Assembly (NCBI GenBank): GCA_016840085.1
Contig: JAEOTA010000034.1
Coordinates: 1-62,406, forward strand
Direction: 5' to 3'
Length of the DNA: 62,406 nucleotides
Origin: Promethearchaeota archaeon
GTDB lineage: Archaea > Asgardarchaeota > Lokiarchaeia > Sigyniarchaeales > SOKP01
Below, piece by piece: positions 1 through 8,579 of the stretch. Both the position numbers and the translations under genes were made by a program. The notes under the pieces were generated by a model. That model was not told the origin of the DNA, did no database searches, and saw only the letters and a program-made list of their open reading frames with translations. Position 1 is the first letter of the stretch; each line of letters begins with the position of its first letter.

Positions 1-2
1 AG

Positions 3-173
3 ATGTTTGAGACGAAATTTGAAGAGTTTAAAATCATTTTATCCGAATTGCCTGATAAACGGGTTATGGGAGCCCAGCATAGATATTTTCAAGCAGAATT
101 TAAGAAGCTTGATACATGGTTTGGCAAGTACCAAGAGATTTGGAACAAGTATTTCGCGCTAAAAAAAGAATGA
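3..173 (+). pseudogene. Transposase C-terminal fragment (5' end outside window or lost)
   Basis: An open frame beginning MFETKFEEFKIIL and ending NKYFALKKE, then TGA, runs from the left edge. Its aromatic and charged composition (LDTWFGKYQEIWNKYF) fits the C-terminal tail of a DDE-type IS transposase, and a transposase N-terminal half lies 550 bp downstream in the same orientation. Whether the gene is complete to the left cannot be seen. The identity is inferred from context and composition, not from a recognisable catalytic motif. Confidence 0.35.
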
Positions 174-236
174 AGGTCAGCGAAAGATTTAAACACAATC
201 ACTTAATTTTGTAACTACCCACAGAAGTTAGCATAT

Positions 237-455
237 TTGATGATTGGTATTAGTACACTAATTATTATAGTAGGCTTGGGTATATTGTTTGTTTCAGAGC
301 AAATAGTTTCATTTCAATCAGAATGGGATATGGGTGGAAACTATAAAAGGGAAATTGATATATATCCGGTTGGATCTATTATGATGATTATTGGATTTAT
401 TCTTGGAGTATCCTGTTCTTTATTAAAAACAAAATTAAATTATTTTAAAGTTTAA
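237..455 (+). CDS. Small two-helix membrane protein, unknown
   Basis: A 72-residue ORF with two hydrophobic segments, about residues 2-19 (MIGISTLIIIVGLGILF) and 46-62 (VGSIMMIIGFILGVSCS), separated by a short polar loop with DMGGNYKR, so it is probably a two-pass membrane protein. A BRE/TATA-like stretch (GCGAAAGATTTAAA, 180-193) lies about 45 bp upstream. No family recognised. It sits among mobile-element remnants, so it may itself be a remnant. Confidence 0.4.
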   Translation: MMIGISTLIIIVGLGILFVSEQIVSFQSEWDMGGNYKREIDIYPVGSIMMIIGFILGVSCSLLKTKLNYFKV

Positions 456-683
456 CAATAATAAATAAAACTTATAATAAAAAGGAAGTGAACACAATTT
501 CTTGTTTTGCCATGATATTTTAGATTCTATATACATCTATTTAAATGAAAAAATAAGATTGGCTACAAAATTCAGTGATGGCGAAATGATCTGATCACAT
601 TTTGTGTCGTAATCAATAAAAATAAGGATTTCCCCAACCAAGTAAATTAGAACTCCTTAATTTCGGATGGAAAATGATTTAGA

Positions 684-699
684 GTTAGCGAAAGATTTA
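684..699 (+). promoter_or_regulatory. Archaeal promoter (BRE + TATA) of the transposase fragment
   Basis: GTTAGCGAAAGATTTA runs into TATAGG, giving a BRE-like GCGAAA followed by a TTTATA box, 27 nt before the ATG at 726. An almost identical 16-mer (one mismatch) lies at 176-191 ahead of the small membrane ORF. Both copies have the same orientation, so these are not terminal inverted repeats. Confidence 0.5.
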
Positions 700-725
700 T
701 AGGGAGCTTTTTCCTTAATTTAATT

Positions 726-1343
726 ATGTCAGTAACAAAATCAAGAGAAAAATTAGCTCCCATTAGGATAGAACAATGTACTCTAAATAAATTTTTTCCT
801 AATTTACCTGAACCTGAAGATCATAGCTTACTGGCAGAATTGGAAAGGAGAGAAGCATTATCTACTGATATAGGATATACGATAAGAATGAAAAGAAATG
901 GAACGATATGTATTAAAGAAACACATTGCCTTACATGTGGTTCCCGATTGGTTAAAAATGGATATAATGACAGGATTGCGATTTTAGATAATGGGCTTGG
1001 GAAACATGAGTTTCGCATTCAGAGAAAGCGTTGTTTTAGATGCGGAGAAATTAAACCTGATTATTCGAAGATTGCGCCAAAATATGGCAATTACCATGAG
1101 AACTATAGACGGAGGGCACGACAACATTATATGGAAGGGTTGATGCCCTCTCAAATTCAGCGAGTGTTTAAAATCGATTTTGGTATAAAGATTTCATTAA
1201 CCCCTCTTGTTAATTGGCTAAACGAGGCTGCTAAACCACTTAGAAAGACTTTAAAAGAGACACCTGTGCCCTCGAGTGGGTATTGGGGATATGACGAGAT
1301 CCATTTAAGAATTAGCAAAGAACGGAGAAGAAGCAGTTATTAA
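726..1343 (+). pseudogene. IS transposase, N-terminal half only
   Basis: This 205-residue frame has two CxxC knuckles (CLTCGSRLVKNGY at about residue 67 and RKRCFRCGEIKPDY at about 101), followed by a helical DNA-binding stretch with MEGLMPSQIQRVF. It ends just after GYWGYDEIHLRI, which looks like the first catalytic Asp block of a DDE transposase. The remaining catalytic domain is missing: the frame runs into unrelated DNA near 1312 and stops at 1341. It is therefore a truncated insertion-sequence gene. The family is uncertain, with an ISL3-like zinc N-terminus the nearest I can suggest. Confidence 0.6.
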
Positions 1344-1611
1344 ATATCTATTATTTTCAAAAAAACCAGATGTCATCATCATGGACTATAAAATACCGCT
1401 AAAAAATGGACTTGAAGCAACTAACGAAATATTACAAATTAATAACAAAGCAAAAATTATAATTGTAAGTGCGGATAAGGCTATTGAACACATAACCAAT
1501 GAGATTGGGGCAATAAGTTTTATAAAAAAACCCTTTGATAATAAAAGACTGGTAAAAAATATAGAAAAGGCAGTCAAAGGGGAAGTAAATAGTTACTTTA
1601 AATGTATTTAA
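1312..1611 (+). pseudogene. Response-regulator receiver (REC) domain missing its N-terminus
   Basis: In frame 1, from about 1312, the translation reads NGEEAVIKYLL...KPDVIIMDYKIPLKNGLEA, the classical REC phospho-acceptor Asp block. It continues with IIIVSADKA (conserved Ser/Ala) and SFIKKPFD (conserved Lys-Pro) and ends at TAA 1609-1611. The first beta strand and acidic pocket are absent because the transposase fragment is joined at about 1312-1325 in another frame. The ATG at 1381 is internal to the domain and unlikely to be a natural start. This is the 3' part of a disrupted two-component gene. Confidence 0.75.
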
Positions 1612-1762
1612 AACGAAATTACAAAAATCTATTATTAAAGGTGCTTTAAATCAAATATTAATACGATTATGAATTAGTATATAAACTCTAAATCATATAT
1701 TTTTCATAAATTTCAATAATAACAACATGTAAACTAGATATTAAATCTATATAGAAAACAAT

Positions 1763-1882
1763 GACTCCTGCCTACACCCTGGATTTTTGTCTTTTGGTAG
1801 TGTAAATTCTTACACTCTGATTTCGCCCTCCTCCCCCTATTGTATTTTTTCGACGCGTTTTTGCGTCTTGTTGGCAGGAGTC
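1763..1882. ncRNA. Structured element, copy A (three stems; possible RNA or MITE)
   Basis: A perfect 10-bp inverted repeat, GACTCCTGCC (1763-1772) and GGCAGGAGTC (1873-1882), encloses two hairpins: AGTGTAA/TTACACT (1799-1805/1810-1816) and GACGC/GCGTC (1852-1856/1863-1867). The segment is GC-richer than its surroundings and has no ORF. The motif at 1782-1798 (a TTTTTGTCTTTTGGT core) and the terminal GCAGGAGTC recur near 6945-7001. Function is unknown. The strand is undetermined, although the U-rich tracts read naturally on plus. Confidence 0.45.
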
Positions 1883-2078
1883 CCCCTTTCTTATTGTTCT
1901 CATTTTAACCTGTAAATTCCTCCATATATTAATTCAAATTTACTTAAAAACGATTTTAACTTATAATTCTTCATAATTTTAATTCTATTAATTGAATCTG
2001 CAAATTTATTTTACTCCACTTCAGAAAAAATTAGTAATTTATAAGAATAAACTCCGAAGAATTCTTATAATTTTAAAA

Positions 2079-2407
2079 TTATGTATTGTTATCGCGTACA
2101 ATTTCAAGTAAGTAATTATTAACTTTTTTATTAAACTCAATTTTTTTCAATTTAGCAAGTTCTAAAAGTTCAAATGAATCTTTTAAAGTAGTAGCAATCT
2201 CCTCCATAGTCTCTGTCTCTAGATGTCTTACTTTTTCTGTAAAATATTGATGGATATCATCTGATCATTTTACGTATTTTTCTGATTTTAAATATTCCAT
2301 ATGGTATTCGCTAGATTCTTCAAGTTCACCTTCCAATTTTCTAATTAATTTTTCTTTACTATTGACTTCCCCTTGTAGCTTTAGAATATCATACGCCAAT
2401 TTGAGCT
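2079..2407 (-). pseudogene. Degraded coiled-coil protein gene
   Basis: Read on minus, an otherwise open frame encodes a Glu/Lys/Leu-rich helix (VNSKEKLIRKLEGELEESS), then YVK, an in-frame TGA (2265-2267), then SDDIHQYFTEKVRHLETE and a C-terminus ending EIVRDNNT before TAA at 2079-2081. The frame opens directly after a stop at 2406-2408. A short ATG-led peptide in the next frame (MPIFVPSVSSNWR) suggests a further frameshift at the N-terminus. Codon character and heptad-like pattern say it was once coding; the specific family is not recognisable. Confidence 0.5.
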
Positions 2408-2507
2408 AACACTAGGAACGAATATTGGCATTGATATTGCAAAATAGGTAGTTTTCTTAATAATAGGTTCTTGGTATTATCTTGATATTGTAGAAAAAAA
2501 TAATACT

Positions 2508-3156
2508 GTGAGTTTGTGTTACCTCCAAGTTGCATATGTATACCAAACTGGTCAAGCTTGCATAATTAGATGGCAAATAGACAAAGAATTTTTCCAAATA
2601 GATAGTTATCTTTATGAGAAGAGTACTCAGATTCAAATTATTGTGCTTGGAATTGTTAATAAATATGCTTTTGAGTGGAATATTTCCGGTTCCCTTAACG
2701 TCTCTAAATATTATCAAATCAAGGTGGTAGATAGTGGAAAATCCTTCGTTATATGGTTTTAGCGAATATTTTACAATTACGTATCTGCCAAGCATATCAA
2801 TTCATTCTCCTTTAAATGATACAGTATGGAATACAGGAAAAGATTATAAGATTCAGTGGACATCCACAGGTGTCATCTCTTCAGTAGATATTCATCTCTA
2901 CGAGACGTCTACTAAAGTCTTAAATATTGTTGAAAAGACTTCTAATGATGGGCTATATTATTGGACTATACCTAACAACCTTCAGGATTCTGCATTTTAC
3001 AGAATTTTAATTGTGGATTATGAGGATGTGCAGATACATGATTGAAATGACTATTTTGAGATTAAGAGCATCCCTGATAATGGCAATAGTAATAATAATG
3101 ATGATGAGGATGATAATAACGACATTTATGACTTAAAATATTGGCAGAATTCTTAA
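2508..3156 (+). pseudogene. Broken gene with two KNH-type (Ser-Thr-rich GPI-anchor family) Ig-like domains
   Basis: Two homologous beta-sandwich units are visible. The first is in the frame at 2508-2762 (IIRWQIDKEFFQIDSYLYE...YQIKVVDS). The second is in the frame at 2734-3045 (YKIQWTSTGVISSVDIHLYE...GLYYWTIPNN...YRILIVDYED). Both carry the YKIxW, VxIxLY and YRIxIxD pattern of the Kre9/KNH N-terminal family (PF10342). A frameshift near 2740 separates the units, and a TGA at 3043-3045 interrupts the second just before NDYFEIKS. An acidic Asn/Asp linker follows, ending at TAA 3154-3156. No signal peptide or start region is intact. Such repeats usually occur in surface proteins, which fits an Asgard genome. 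Confidence 0.65.
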
Positions 3157-3333
3157 ATAAGTAAAATACAATCTATTTAAACTTGTTTTGTTAGTAAATA
3201 CTTAATAGAACCATAATGTAAATTGATTTCTTTAGAATTATAGAAAATCATTTCTCTCTACAACATATTTTTTATTTAAATAATAACCCTTGTAATAAAG
3301 AAATAATTAAATAAAAGAATTAAATGAGATAAT

Positions 3334-4653
3334 ATGGAATTATTATTTCATAAAGGTACTATTCGAATTGAAGGAAATTATAATAATCCTTATGCTAAAT
3401 GGGATAAAAGAGCAAATTGTTATAGAGCAGAAGCATTTTATTATAAAGATTTAATTGAGTATTTAAAACATATAGGTATTCAACACGAAGATAGTGTTTT
3501 AGATTTAATTCCTTGTCCACACTTTAGTTCTAATATAAAATTAAGAGATTACCAAAATGAGGCTTTAGAAAAATGGTTAATTAATAAAAAAGGGATAATT
3601 ATCTTACCAACTGGTTCGGGAAAAACGATCCTTGCAATTAAAATTATTGAAAAAATTAATTCGCCTACTTTTATAGTAGTTCCTACATTGGATTTAGTTA
3701 ATCAATGGAAAGAAGAATTGAAGAAAGCATTTAACTTAAAAATTGGAGAATTCACGGGGAAAAAAAAGGATATTCAATCTATAACAATTTCGACATATAA
3801 TTCAGCGTTTATAAATGCTGCATATTTAGGAAATAAATTTAAATTACTCATCTTTGACGAAGTTCACCATCTTCCTTCTGAAAGTTTTATACAAATTGCT
3901 GAGATGTTCGCTTCACCATACAGATTAGGTTTAACAGCAACTTATGAGAGGTCAGATGGTCTGCATGAAAAATTACCACGTTTAATCGGTGGTATTGTTT
4001 ATGAAAAAAAAGTAGATGATTTAACTGGAACATATCTCTCAAATTATAAAAAAGTCCGAATAAGCGTTGATTTAACAGAACAAGAGAAAATAATTTATGA
4101 TGAAAACATAGAAATCTTTAAGAATTTCTTGATTTCAAGGGATATACAAATATACAATAATTCAGATTTCCAAAAATTAATTATGCGTTCGGGTTCCGAT
4201 CCAGAAGCAAGAAAGGCAATATTATCGAGAAATGTTGCAATAAATATAGCTTATAATTCAAAAAATAAGATAGAGAAACTTAAAGAACTATTGAATAAAG
4301 AAGATCGGATAATGATTTTTACGAGATATAACAATATGGTTTATCAAATTTCAAGAAAGTTCCTAATCCCTTGTATAACATATAGAACGAATAATAAAGA
4401 AAGAAAAGATATATTAAAAAAATTTAAAAAGGCCATCTATACCGCAATTGTATCATCTCAAGTATTGGATGAAGGAATAGACGTTCCCGAGGCAAATATT
4501 GGAATTATCTTAAGTGGAACGGGGAGTAAAAGAGAATTCACTCAAAGATTAGGTCGATTATTGCGTCCAAGAAAAGGAAAAATTGCAATTCTTTATGAGT
4601 TAGTATCAAAAAATACAATGGAAGTTAAAACATCTTATAGGAGGAAAAAATAA
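3334..4653 (+). CDS. xpb: XPB/Rad25-type superfamily 2 DNA helicase
   Basis: 439 residues, the typical length of archaeal XPB. Visible are the N-terminal damage-recognition-like region, LRDYQNEA (Q-like motif, about 70), Walker A PTGSGKT (92-98), the DEVHH box (175-179), LTAT motif III, the XPB-type segment YERSDGLHEKLPRL, a second RecA domain with MIFTRYNNM, VLDEGIDVPEA and the arginine-finger motif QRLGRLLRP. XPB unwinds or remodels DNA in repair. The next gene is Bax1, its known archaeal nuclease partner, and the two overlap by one base (TAATG). AGGAGG at the 3' end of this ORF serves the downstream start. Confidence 0.93.
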   Translation: MELLFHKGTIRIEGNYNNPYAKWDKRANCYRAEAFYYKDLIEYLKHIGIQHEDSVLDLIPCPHFSSNIKLRDYQNEALEKWLINKKGIIILPTGSGKTILAIKIIEKINSPTFIVVPTLDLVNQWKEELKKAFNLKIGEFTGKKKDIQSITISTYNSAFINAAYLGNKFKLLIFDEVHHLPSESFIQIAEMFASPYRLGLTATYERSDGLHEKLPRLIGGIVYEKKVDDLTGTYLSNYKKVRISVDLTEQEKIIYDENIEIFKNFLISRDIQIYNNSDFQKLIMRSGSDPEARKAILSRNVAINIAYNSKNKIEKLKELLNKEDRIMIFTRYNNMVYQISRKFLIPCITYRTNNKERKDILKKFKKAIYTAIVSSQVLDEGIDVPEANIGIILSGTGSKREFTQRLGRLLRPRKGKIAILYELVSKNTMEVKTSYRRKK

Positions 4654-6134
4654 TGCTTTCAAAAGATTTACTCGTTGTTATTAAAAGGAATGGAGTGATA
4701 AGACCTAAATATCTTCGAGACTTGAATATAGCTAAGTCATTAATAGCAATCTTTAATGAACATGTTGGAACTAAGTATCAAGATTTACAACAAGACTTAA
4801 ATGCTTTCGAGGAAGGAAATAAGGATTACAAAGTAATTCGAGGATTAAGTACACTCTTGGAGCAAAATTGCGAATTTGAAACAAATTCAACCTTAGATAG
4901 TGTTAAAATTAGAAGCTTTTTATTTGAAAGAGGGTTAGTTATTGATGATTTTGAGAGAAATCAAATCATCGAGCAAGCTTGCGATTTTTTTAAAGGTTCA
5001 AAAGAAGAAATAGAAGAAGTTTTCTTTTCAGATTTACCTGAAGGAAAAATTTTAATAAAATTATCCCCAATATCCGCTCTAGATTTAATAAAAAGATATA
5101 ATTTATCCTTAACTCAAACATTACTATTCAATGCGTTAGAGCTAACCATCTCGATTGAGGGGAATTATCAGCAAATCTTTAGACAAATTAATTACCTCGG
5201 ACTAATGTATGAAATTGAAAAAAATGATTCTGAAATTTCTTTTATAAAAATAACAGGACCGGCTTCGCTACTAAGAAAAACAAAAAAATATGGTACGTCC
5301 TTTGCTAAACTTTTTAATTATATTATTAAGGCTGATAAATGGAGTCTTTCAGCTAAGATCGAAATGAAAAGTGGAAATGAGCCAAGAATTTATGATTTCA
5401 AGTTGAATTCAGAAGATTCGGTTTTATTATATAAAAATATGGTTGAAAATGATATTTTTGATAGTGAAGTAGAAGCTCAATTCTATAAAGATTTTAAATT
5501 ATATAACATGGGTTGGGAAATAAAAAGAGAACCAACTATTATAAGAACAAAAAATTATATAACCATCCCCGATTTTGGGTTTTATAAGCATGGACAAGAG
5601 CTTTTCTTAGAAGTTGTAGGATTTTGGACGCCAGAATACGTTAAGAAGAAAATTTGGAAACTCAAAAATGCTGAAACCAAGATTATGGTTGCTGTAAACC
5701 AAAATTTAAATTGCGAAAAAGGAGATTTTCCTAGCGAAGTAATCTTTTATAAAGACCGAATTCCCGTAAAACCAATAATCAAGATTTTAAAGAAGATTGA
5801 TGAGAAATATATAAAATTAGAAATAGAGAAACTTAAGACAGTAAAAATAACCGAAGATTTTGTTTCAATAGAAGAAAAAGCTAAAGAATTGAATGCTAGT
5901 ATTGAGAGTCTAAAGAAATTAGAATTAAATAACCATTATATCATTGGAGACATGATTGTATCGCAAAATTATTTACAAAAAGTAAAGGAAAAAATTGGTA
6001 CAGAGAGTGATTACTCCAAAATCTCACAAATCATAGCTGATAACAATTTAACATTAGGCGCTTTAGAATATATGGGTTATAAAATTGAATGGAAAGGGCT
6101 CGTACCAGTAAAAATTACTAATTTTAAAAAATAG
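4653..6134 (+). CDS. bax1: Bax1-type nuclease (DUF790), XPB partner
   Basis: 493 residues. The N-terminus LLVVIKRNGVIRPKYL and the block DSVKIRSFLFERGLV are typical of the DUF790/Bax1 family. The C-terminal third holds a PD-(D/E)XK-like core (TIPDFGFYKHGQELFLEVVGFWTPEYVKKK) with the Asp and the Glu of ExVGFW visible. In other archaea Bax1 binds XPB and makes a bubble-cutting complex resembling an XPB-XPG excision module. The start ATG overlaps the xpb stop codon by one base and follows an AGGAGG site, so the two are translationally coupled. Convergent with the DUF6398 gene. Confidence 0.9.
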   Translation: MLSKDLLVVIKRNGVIRPKYLRDLNIAKSLIAIFNEHVGTKYQDLQQDLNAFEEGNKDYKVIRGLSTLLEQNCEFETNSTLDSVKIRSFLFERGLVIDDFERNQIIEQACDFFKGSKEEIEEVFFSDLPEGKILIKLSPISALDLIKRYNLSLTQTLLFNALELTISIEGNYQQIFRQINYLGLMYEIEKNDSEISFIKITGPASLLRKTKKYGTSFAKLFNYIIKADKWSLSAKIEMKSGNEPRIYDFKLNSEDSVLLYKNMVENDIFDSEVEAQFYKDFKLYNMGWEIKREPTIIRTKNYITIPDFGFYKHGQELFLEVVGFWTPEYVKKKIWKLKNAETKIMVAVNQNLNCEKGDFPSEVIFYKDRIPVKPIIKILKKIDEKYIKLEIEKLKTVKITEDFVSIEEKAKELNASIESLKKLELNNHYIIGDMIVSQNYLQKVKEKIGTESDYSKISQIIADNNLTLGALEYMGYKIEWKGLVPVKITNFKK

Positions 6135-6135
6135 C

Positions 6136-6579
6136 TTAATTATCTCTTGAAGTATTTCGTCTATAAAATATTATGCCATTTACAATTACTAAATTGGAAA
6201 ATGGATTGCGCTTCTTCATATAAGTGGTTGAAAATTCCTTGTCATAGTATCTCATTTTGAACATATCACGGATGTACTTTGCCTTATGTGAAATCGTTTT
6301 TTGAACAGTCCCAAAAAAATTACACACATCTTTGCTGCTAACGTAAGGTTCAAAACACCTATCAAAGAGAAAGTTGATGCTCCCTATAGCATGGACTATT
6401 GCTGCTGCCCAAATTTCCATACGACCTCTAATAAATGGAACATTATACTTATGAGACATCTTTAAAATAAGTTTCTCACATAATTGTTTATAATCATCAT
6501 CTAAATAGGCATCACAGAATCCAGCAGTTAATTTAATTAATTTTTGCTTCTTTTTCTCGATTAAAACCTTATCCCTCAT
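6136..6579 (-). CDS. DUF6398 domain protein
   Basis: 147 residues, with the pattern CEKLILKMSHK...RGRMEIWAAAIVHAIGSINFLFD followed by SSKDVCNFFGTVQKTISHKAKYIRDMF. I recognise this as DUF6398, a helical cyclin-like or HTH-like module of unknown function often attached to nucleic-acid proteins. It starts at ATG 6579, which gives the full domain. A 14-codon reading frame (MEEFIDEYHPIEES) lies just upstream on the same strand and may be a lost N-terminus or chance. It converges on bax1 and ends 2 bp from it. Confidence 0.7.
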   Translation of the reverse strand: MRDKVLIEKKKQKLIKLTAGFCDAYLDDDYKQLCEKLILKMSHKYNVPFIRGRMEIWAAAIVHAIGSINFLFDRCFEPYVSSKDVCNFFGTVQKTISHKAKYIRDMFKMRYYDKEFSTTYMKKRNPFSNLVIVNGIIFYRRNTSRDN

Positions 6580-7674
6580 TAAAGTCCCTCATACGATCAT
6601 AGTTTATATTCAATTAACTCTCTTCAATTGGATGATATTCATCTATAAATTCTTCCATAGTTTAAAGAGTTATTAGATATTTAGATATTTTCTTATTAAA
6701 TGGCTATTAACTAACTGTAATAGGATAAGGAAGAGTAGATGATTCGATCTAATAATTTGAAGGAATTAATAAAAAAGAATAATTAGAGAGAAATAAAATA
6801 TTAACATTCATTAATTATCCTATTTTTACTACACCATTCAATCAATTTTTTTTGCTCTAACTGGTTTATTAAAAGTTTAATAGTTTAAATAGTCAAAAAC
6901 CGAAGAATTATTTGCAAAAAATAAGATTTCTTACAAATACTCTGAATTTTTGTCTTTTGGTGTTTTTTAAAGGCTTGTTTGCCTCTCGTTTAGCAGGAGT
7001 CACTTTTTATCTTTTATGGATATTATATTACAAGATCAACACCTTTAAGTTCATATAATAGAATTCTAAAATAATGAGCTATAAAATATGTAGATTTAAA
7101 TATTAAATTACAAATATTTGATATATAAAAAAGACAAATTAGTTCATTTTAAAATTAGATTATGCTATAGGAATTCTGCAGCAAATGTTAAAAGAGAAAT
7201 CGTTCGGAATGGAATATATGTAATAATTGTTGAAATTTATTAATCTTATCTTATCCTCTCGAATTGATAAAATTTATAGAGACAATATTAAGAAAGTAGG
7301 ATCATAATATACTAAATACATCCTCAGAATTAAAAGAAAGTTTTATCTACATTGAAAAAGATGAAAATATGTTCTCTTTAAGCATATAATATTATTAATG
7401 GAAAGATAAGTCTGAGTTTTTATCTGAAACAGAATTTGGTATTCCAATAGAAGTCCCTAGACCAACTGTTCCGTTCTTAACTCCTTAGTTAATAATTGAC
7501 ACTAGAATTTCGTAAGGCATATGACCGAAATATCTCAACTCTCCCTTGATAAATCGTCTTACGCTTCAAACTTACATTTTTCACATAATGATATTACAGC
7601 TTAATAAATTGAGAAATTATTAATGAATTACTTGCCATAAAAATTTTAAATCTTCTTAGAAACCAAAAAAATAG
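6580..7674. other. 1.1-kb gene-free interval with decayed coding traces
   Basis: I see no intact gene. The interval holds the second copy of the structured element (6943-7001). It also has short coding-like scraps, such as a plus-strand stretch around 7411-7488 reading SEFLSETEFGIPIEVPRPT before TAG, bracketed by stops. It separates the bax1/DUF6398 genes from the 3' end of the cas operon, whose terminator would lie near 7620-7674, a T-rich stretch on the minus strand. Confidence 0.4.
6943..7001. repeat. Structured element, copy B
   Basis: The core AATTTTTGTCTTTTGGT (6945-6961) matches copy A at 16 of 17 positions. It is followed by a hairpin AGGC-TTGTTT-GCCT (6971-6984) and GCAGGAGTC (6993-7001). 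Copy A has a different stem sequence (GACGC/GCGTC) with a T-rich loop at the same place, so pairing is kept while bases change. The 5' arm of the outer stem and the AGTGTAA hairpin of copy A are absent here. Confidence 0.45.
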
Positions 7675-8547
7675 TTATTTCATCAATAAATCCCTATTCA
7701 AGAGATATTCTCTAGGATAATATCGAATAACGCCCATCCCAGCAGTCCGGTTCGCTCCAACATTAGTATATTCTCCAACGCGAGATAAAATCTCCAACCA
7801 ACGGCAATTACCTGAATAATCTTCATTGACAAAATCTATATCATACTTTCGATTAAGTTCCTCTAAATAATGGACATAATAGTTTTTGTTTATCTTAGAA
7901 ACTTGGAAGCTCGCATTGCCTAATCCCCCAACAACAGGTATTTTTTTTCCAATCTCTGATCGCACCGTCCGCATCCTATAACCACTTATATATAGATGAG
8001 CATTTATCCAATTCAAAAATGGTTCTCGATCGAGTTTACATATTTCTGAAGCAAAATCATTCCAAATATTAACCAAATTCCCAAAAAGAAGGAGAGGAAT
8101 CGGAAATCGAACGGGATAATCGCCCATACTTGTATTAAAATAAATAAGCTTAACGAAATTTATGCTAAAGTTTTTAACTGGTTGAGATTTGTCAATAATT
8201 TGTTCCTTTAGATTAATTCGTTCGAATTTTACACTCGAAATATAATAATCTTTTTGACCAATTCTTAATTTAATTCGGTCATTTGAAATTAAATCTTTTA
8301 GCAATGTGTCGCTTAATTTATCATCAGCCGAAACTATTACGAAATCTAACTTTGGAATTTTTTTATGAATGATGCAATTTATTGAATAGGGGCGGACTTC
8401 CTCGTATTTATGAAGCTGATGGACTAACTCTGGCTTAATCTCATGGAGCCATTTCATTATGACGCCCCTGAATATATATCCATAAGGGTGCTCGTAAGGC
8501 TTAATCCGTCCGTCTTCTGGATAAAGCTCAAATGTTATTTTAATCAT
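7675..8547 (-). CDS. cas6: Cas6 crRNA-processing endoribonuclease
   Basis: 290 residues of the Cas6 RAMP fold. The C-terminal glycine-rich loop VGANRTAGMG (261-270), followed by VIRYYP, is diagnostic. The region VRPYSINCI (about 50) matches the conserved K/R-P-F/Y-S beta strand. Cas6 cuts the array transcript within each repeat; the CTTC-AAATA-GAAG stem of this repeat, followed by ATTGAAAT, gives the expected 8-nt 5' handle. It is the last gene of the interference block, 32 bp after cas3. The length is normal. Confidence 0.9.
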   Translation of the reverse strand: MIKITFELYPEDGRIKPYEHPYGYIFRGVIMKWLHEIKPELVHQLHKYEEVRPYSINCIIHKKIPKLDFVIVSADDKLSDTLLKDLISNDRIKLRIGQKDYYISSVKFERINLKEQIIDKSQPVKNFSINFVKLIYFNTSMGDYPVRFPIPLLLFGNLVNIWNDFASEICKLDREPFLNWINAHLYISGYRMRTVRSEIGKKIPVVGGLGNASFQVSKINKNYYVHYLEELNRKYDIDFVNEDYSGNCRWLEILSRVGEYTNVGANRTAGMGVIRYYPREYLLNRDLLMK

Positions 8548-8579
8548 ATGTATCTTCCGAAATATTATTTTTTTTAATT

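Noticed and set aside
176..699. Direct repeat GTYAGCGAAAGATTTA as possible IS ends
   Set aside because: Both copies have the same orientation and sit ahead of ORFs at promoter distance. They read as BRE/TATA elements, not terminal inverted repeats.
2079..2407. Genetic-code change (TGA read as Trp)
   Set aside because: aRF1 has normal decoding motifs and pyrH ends with TGA, so TGA works as a stop. The interrupted frames are better seen as decayed genes.
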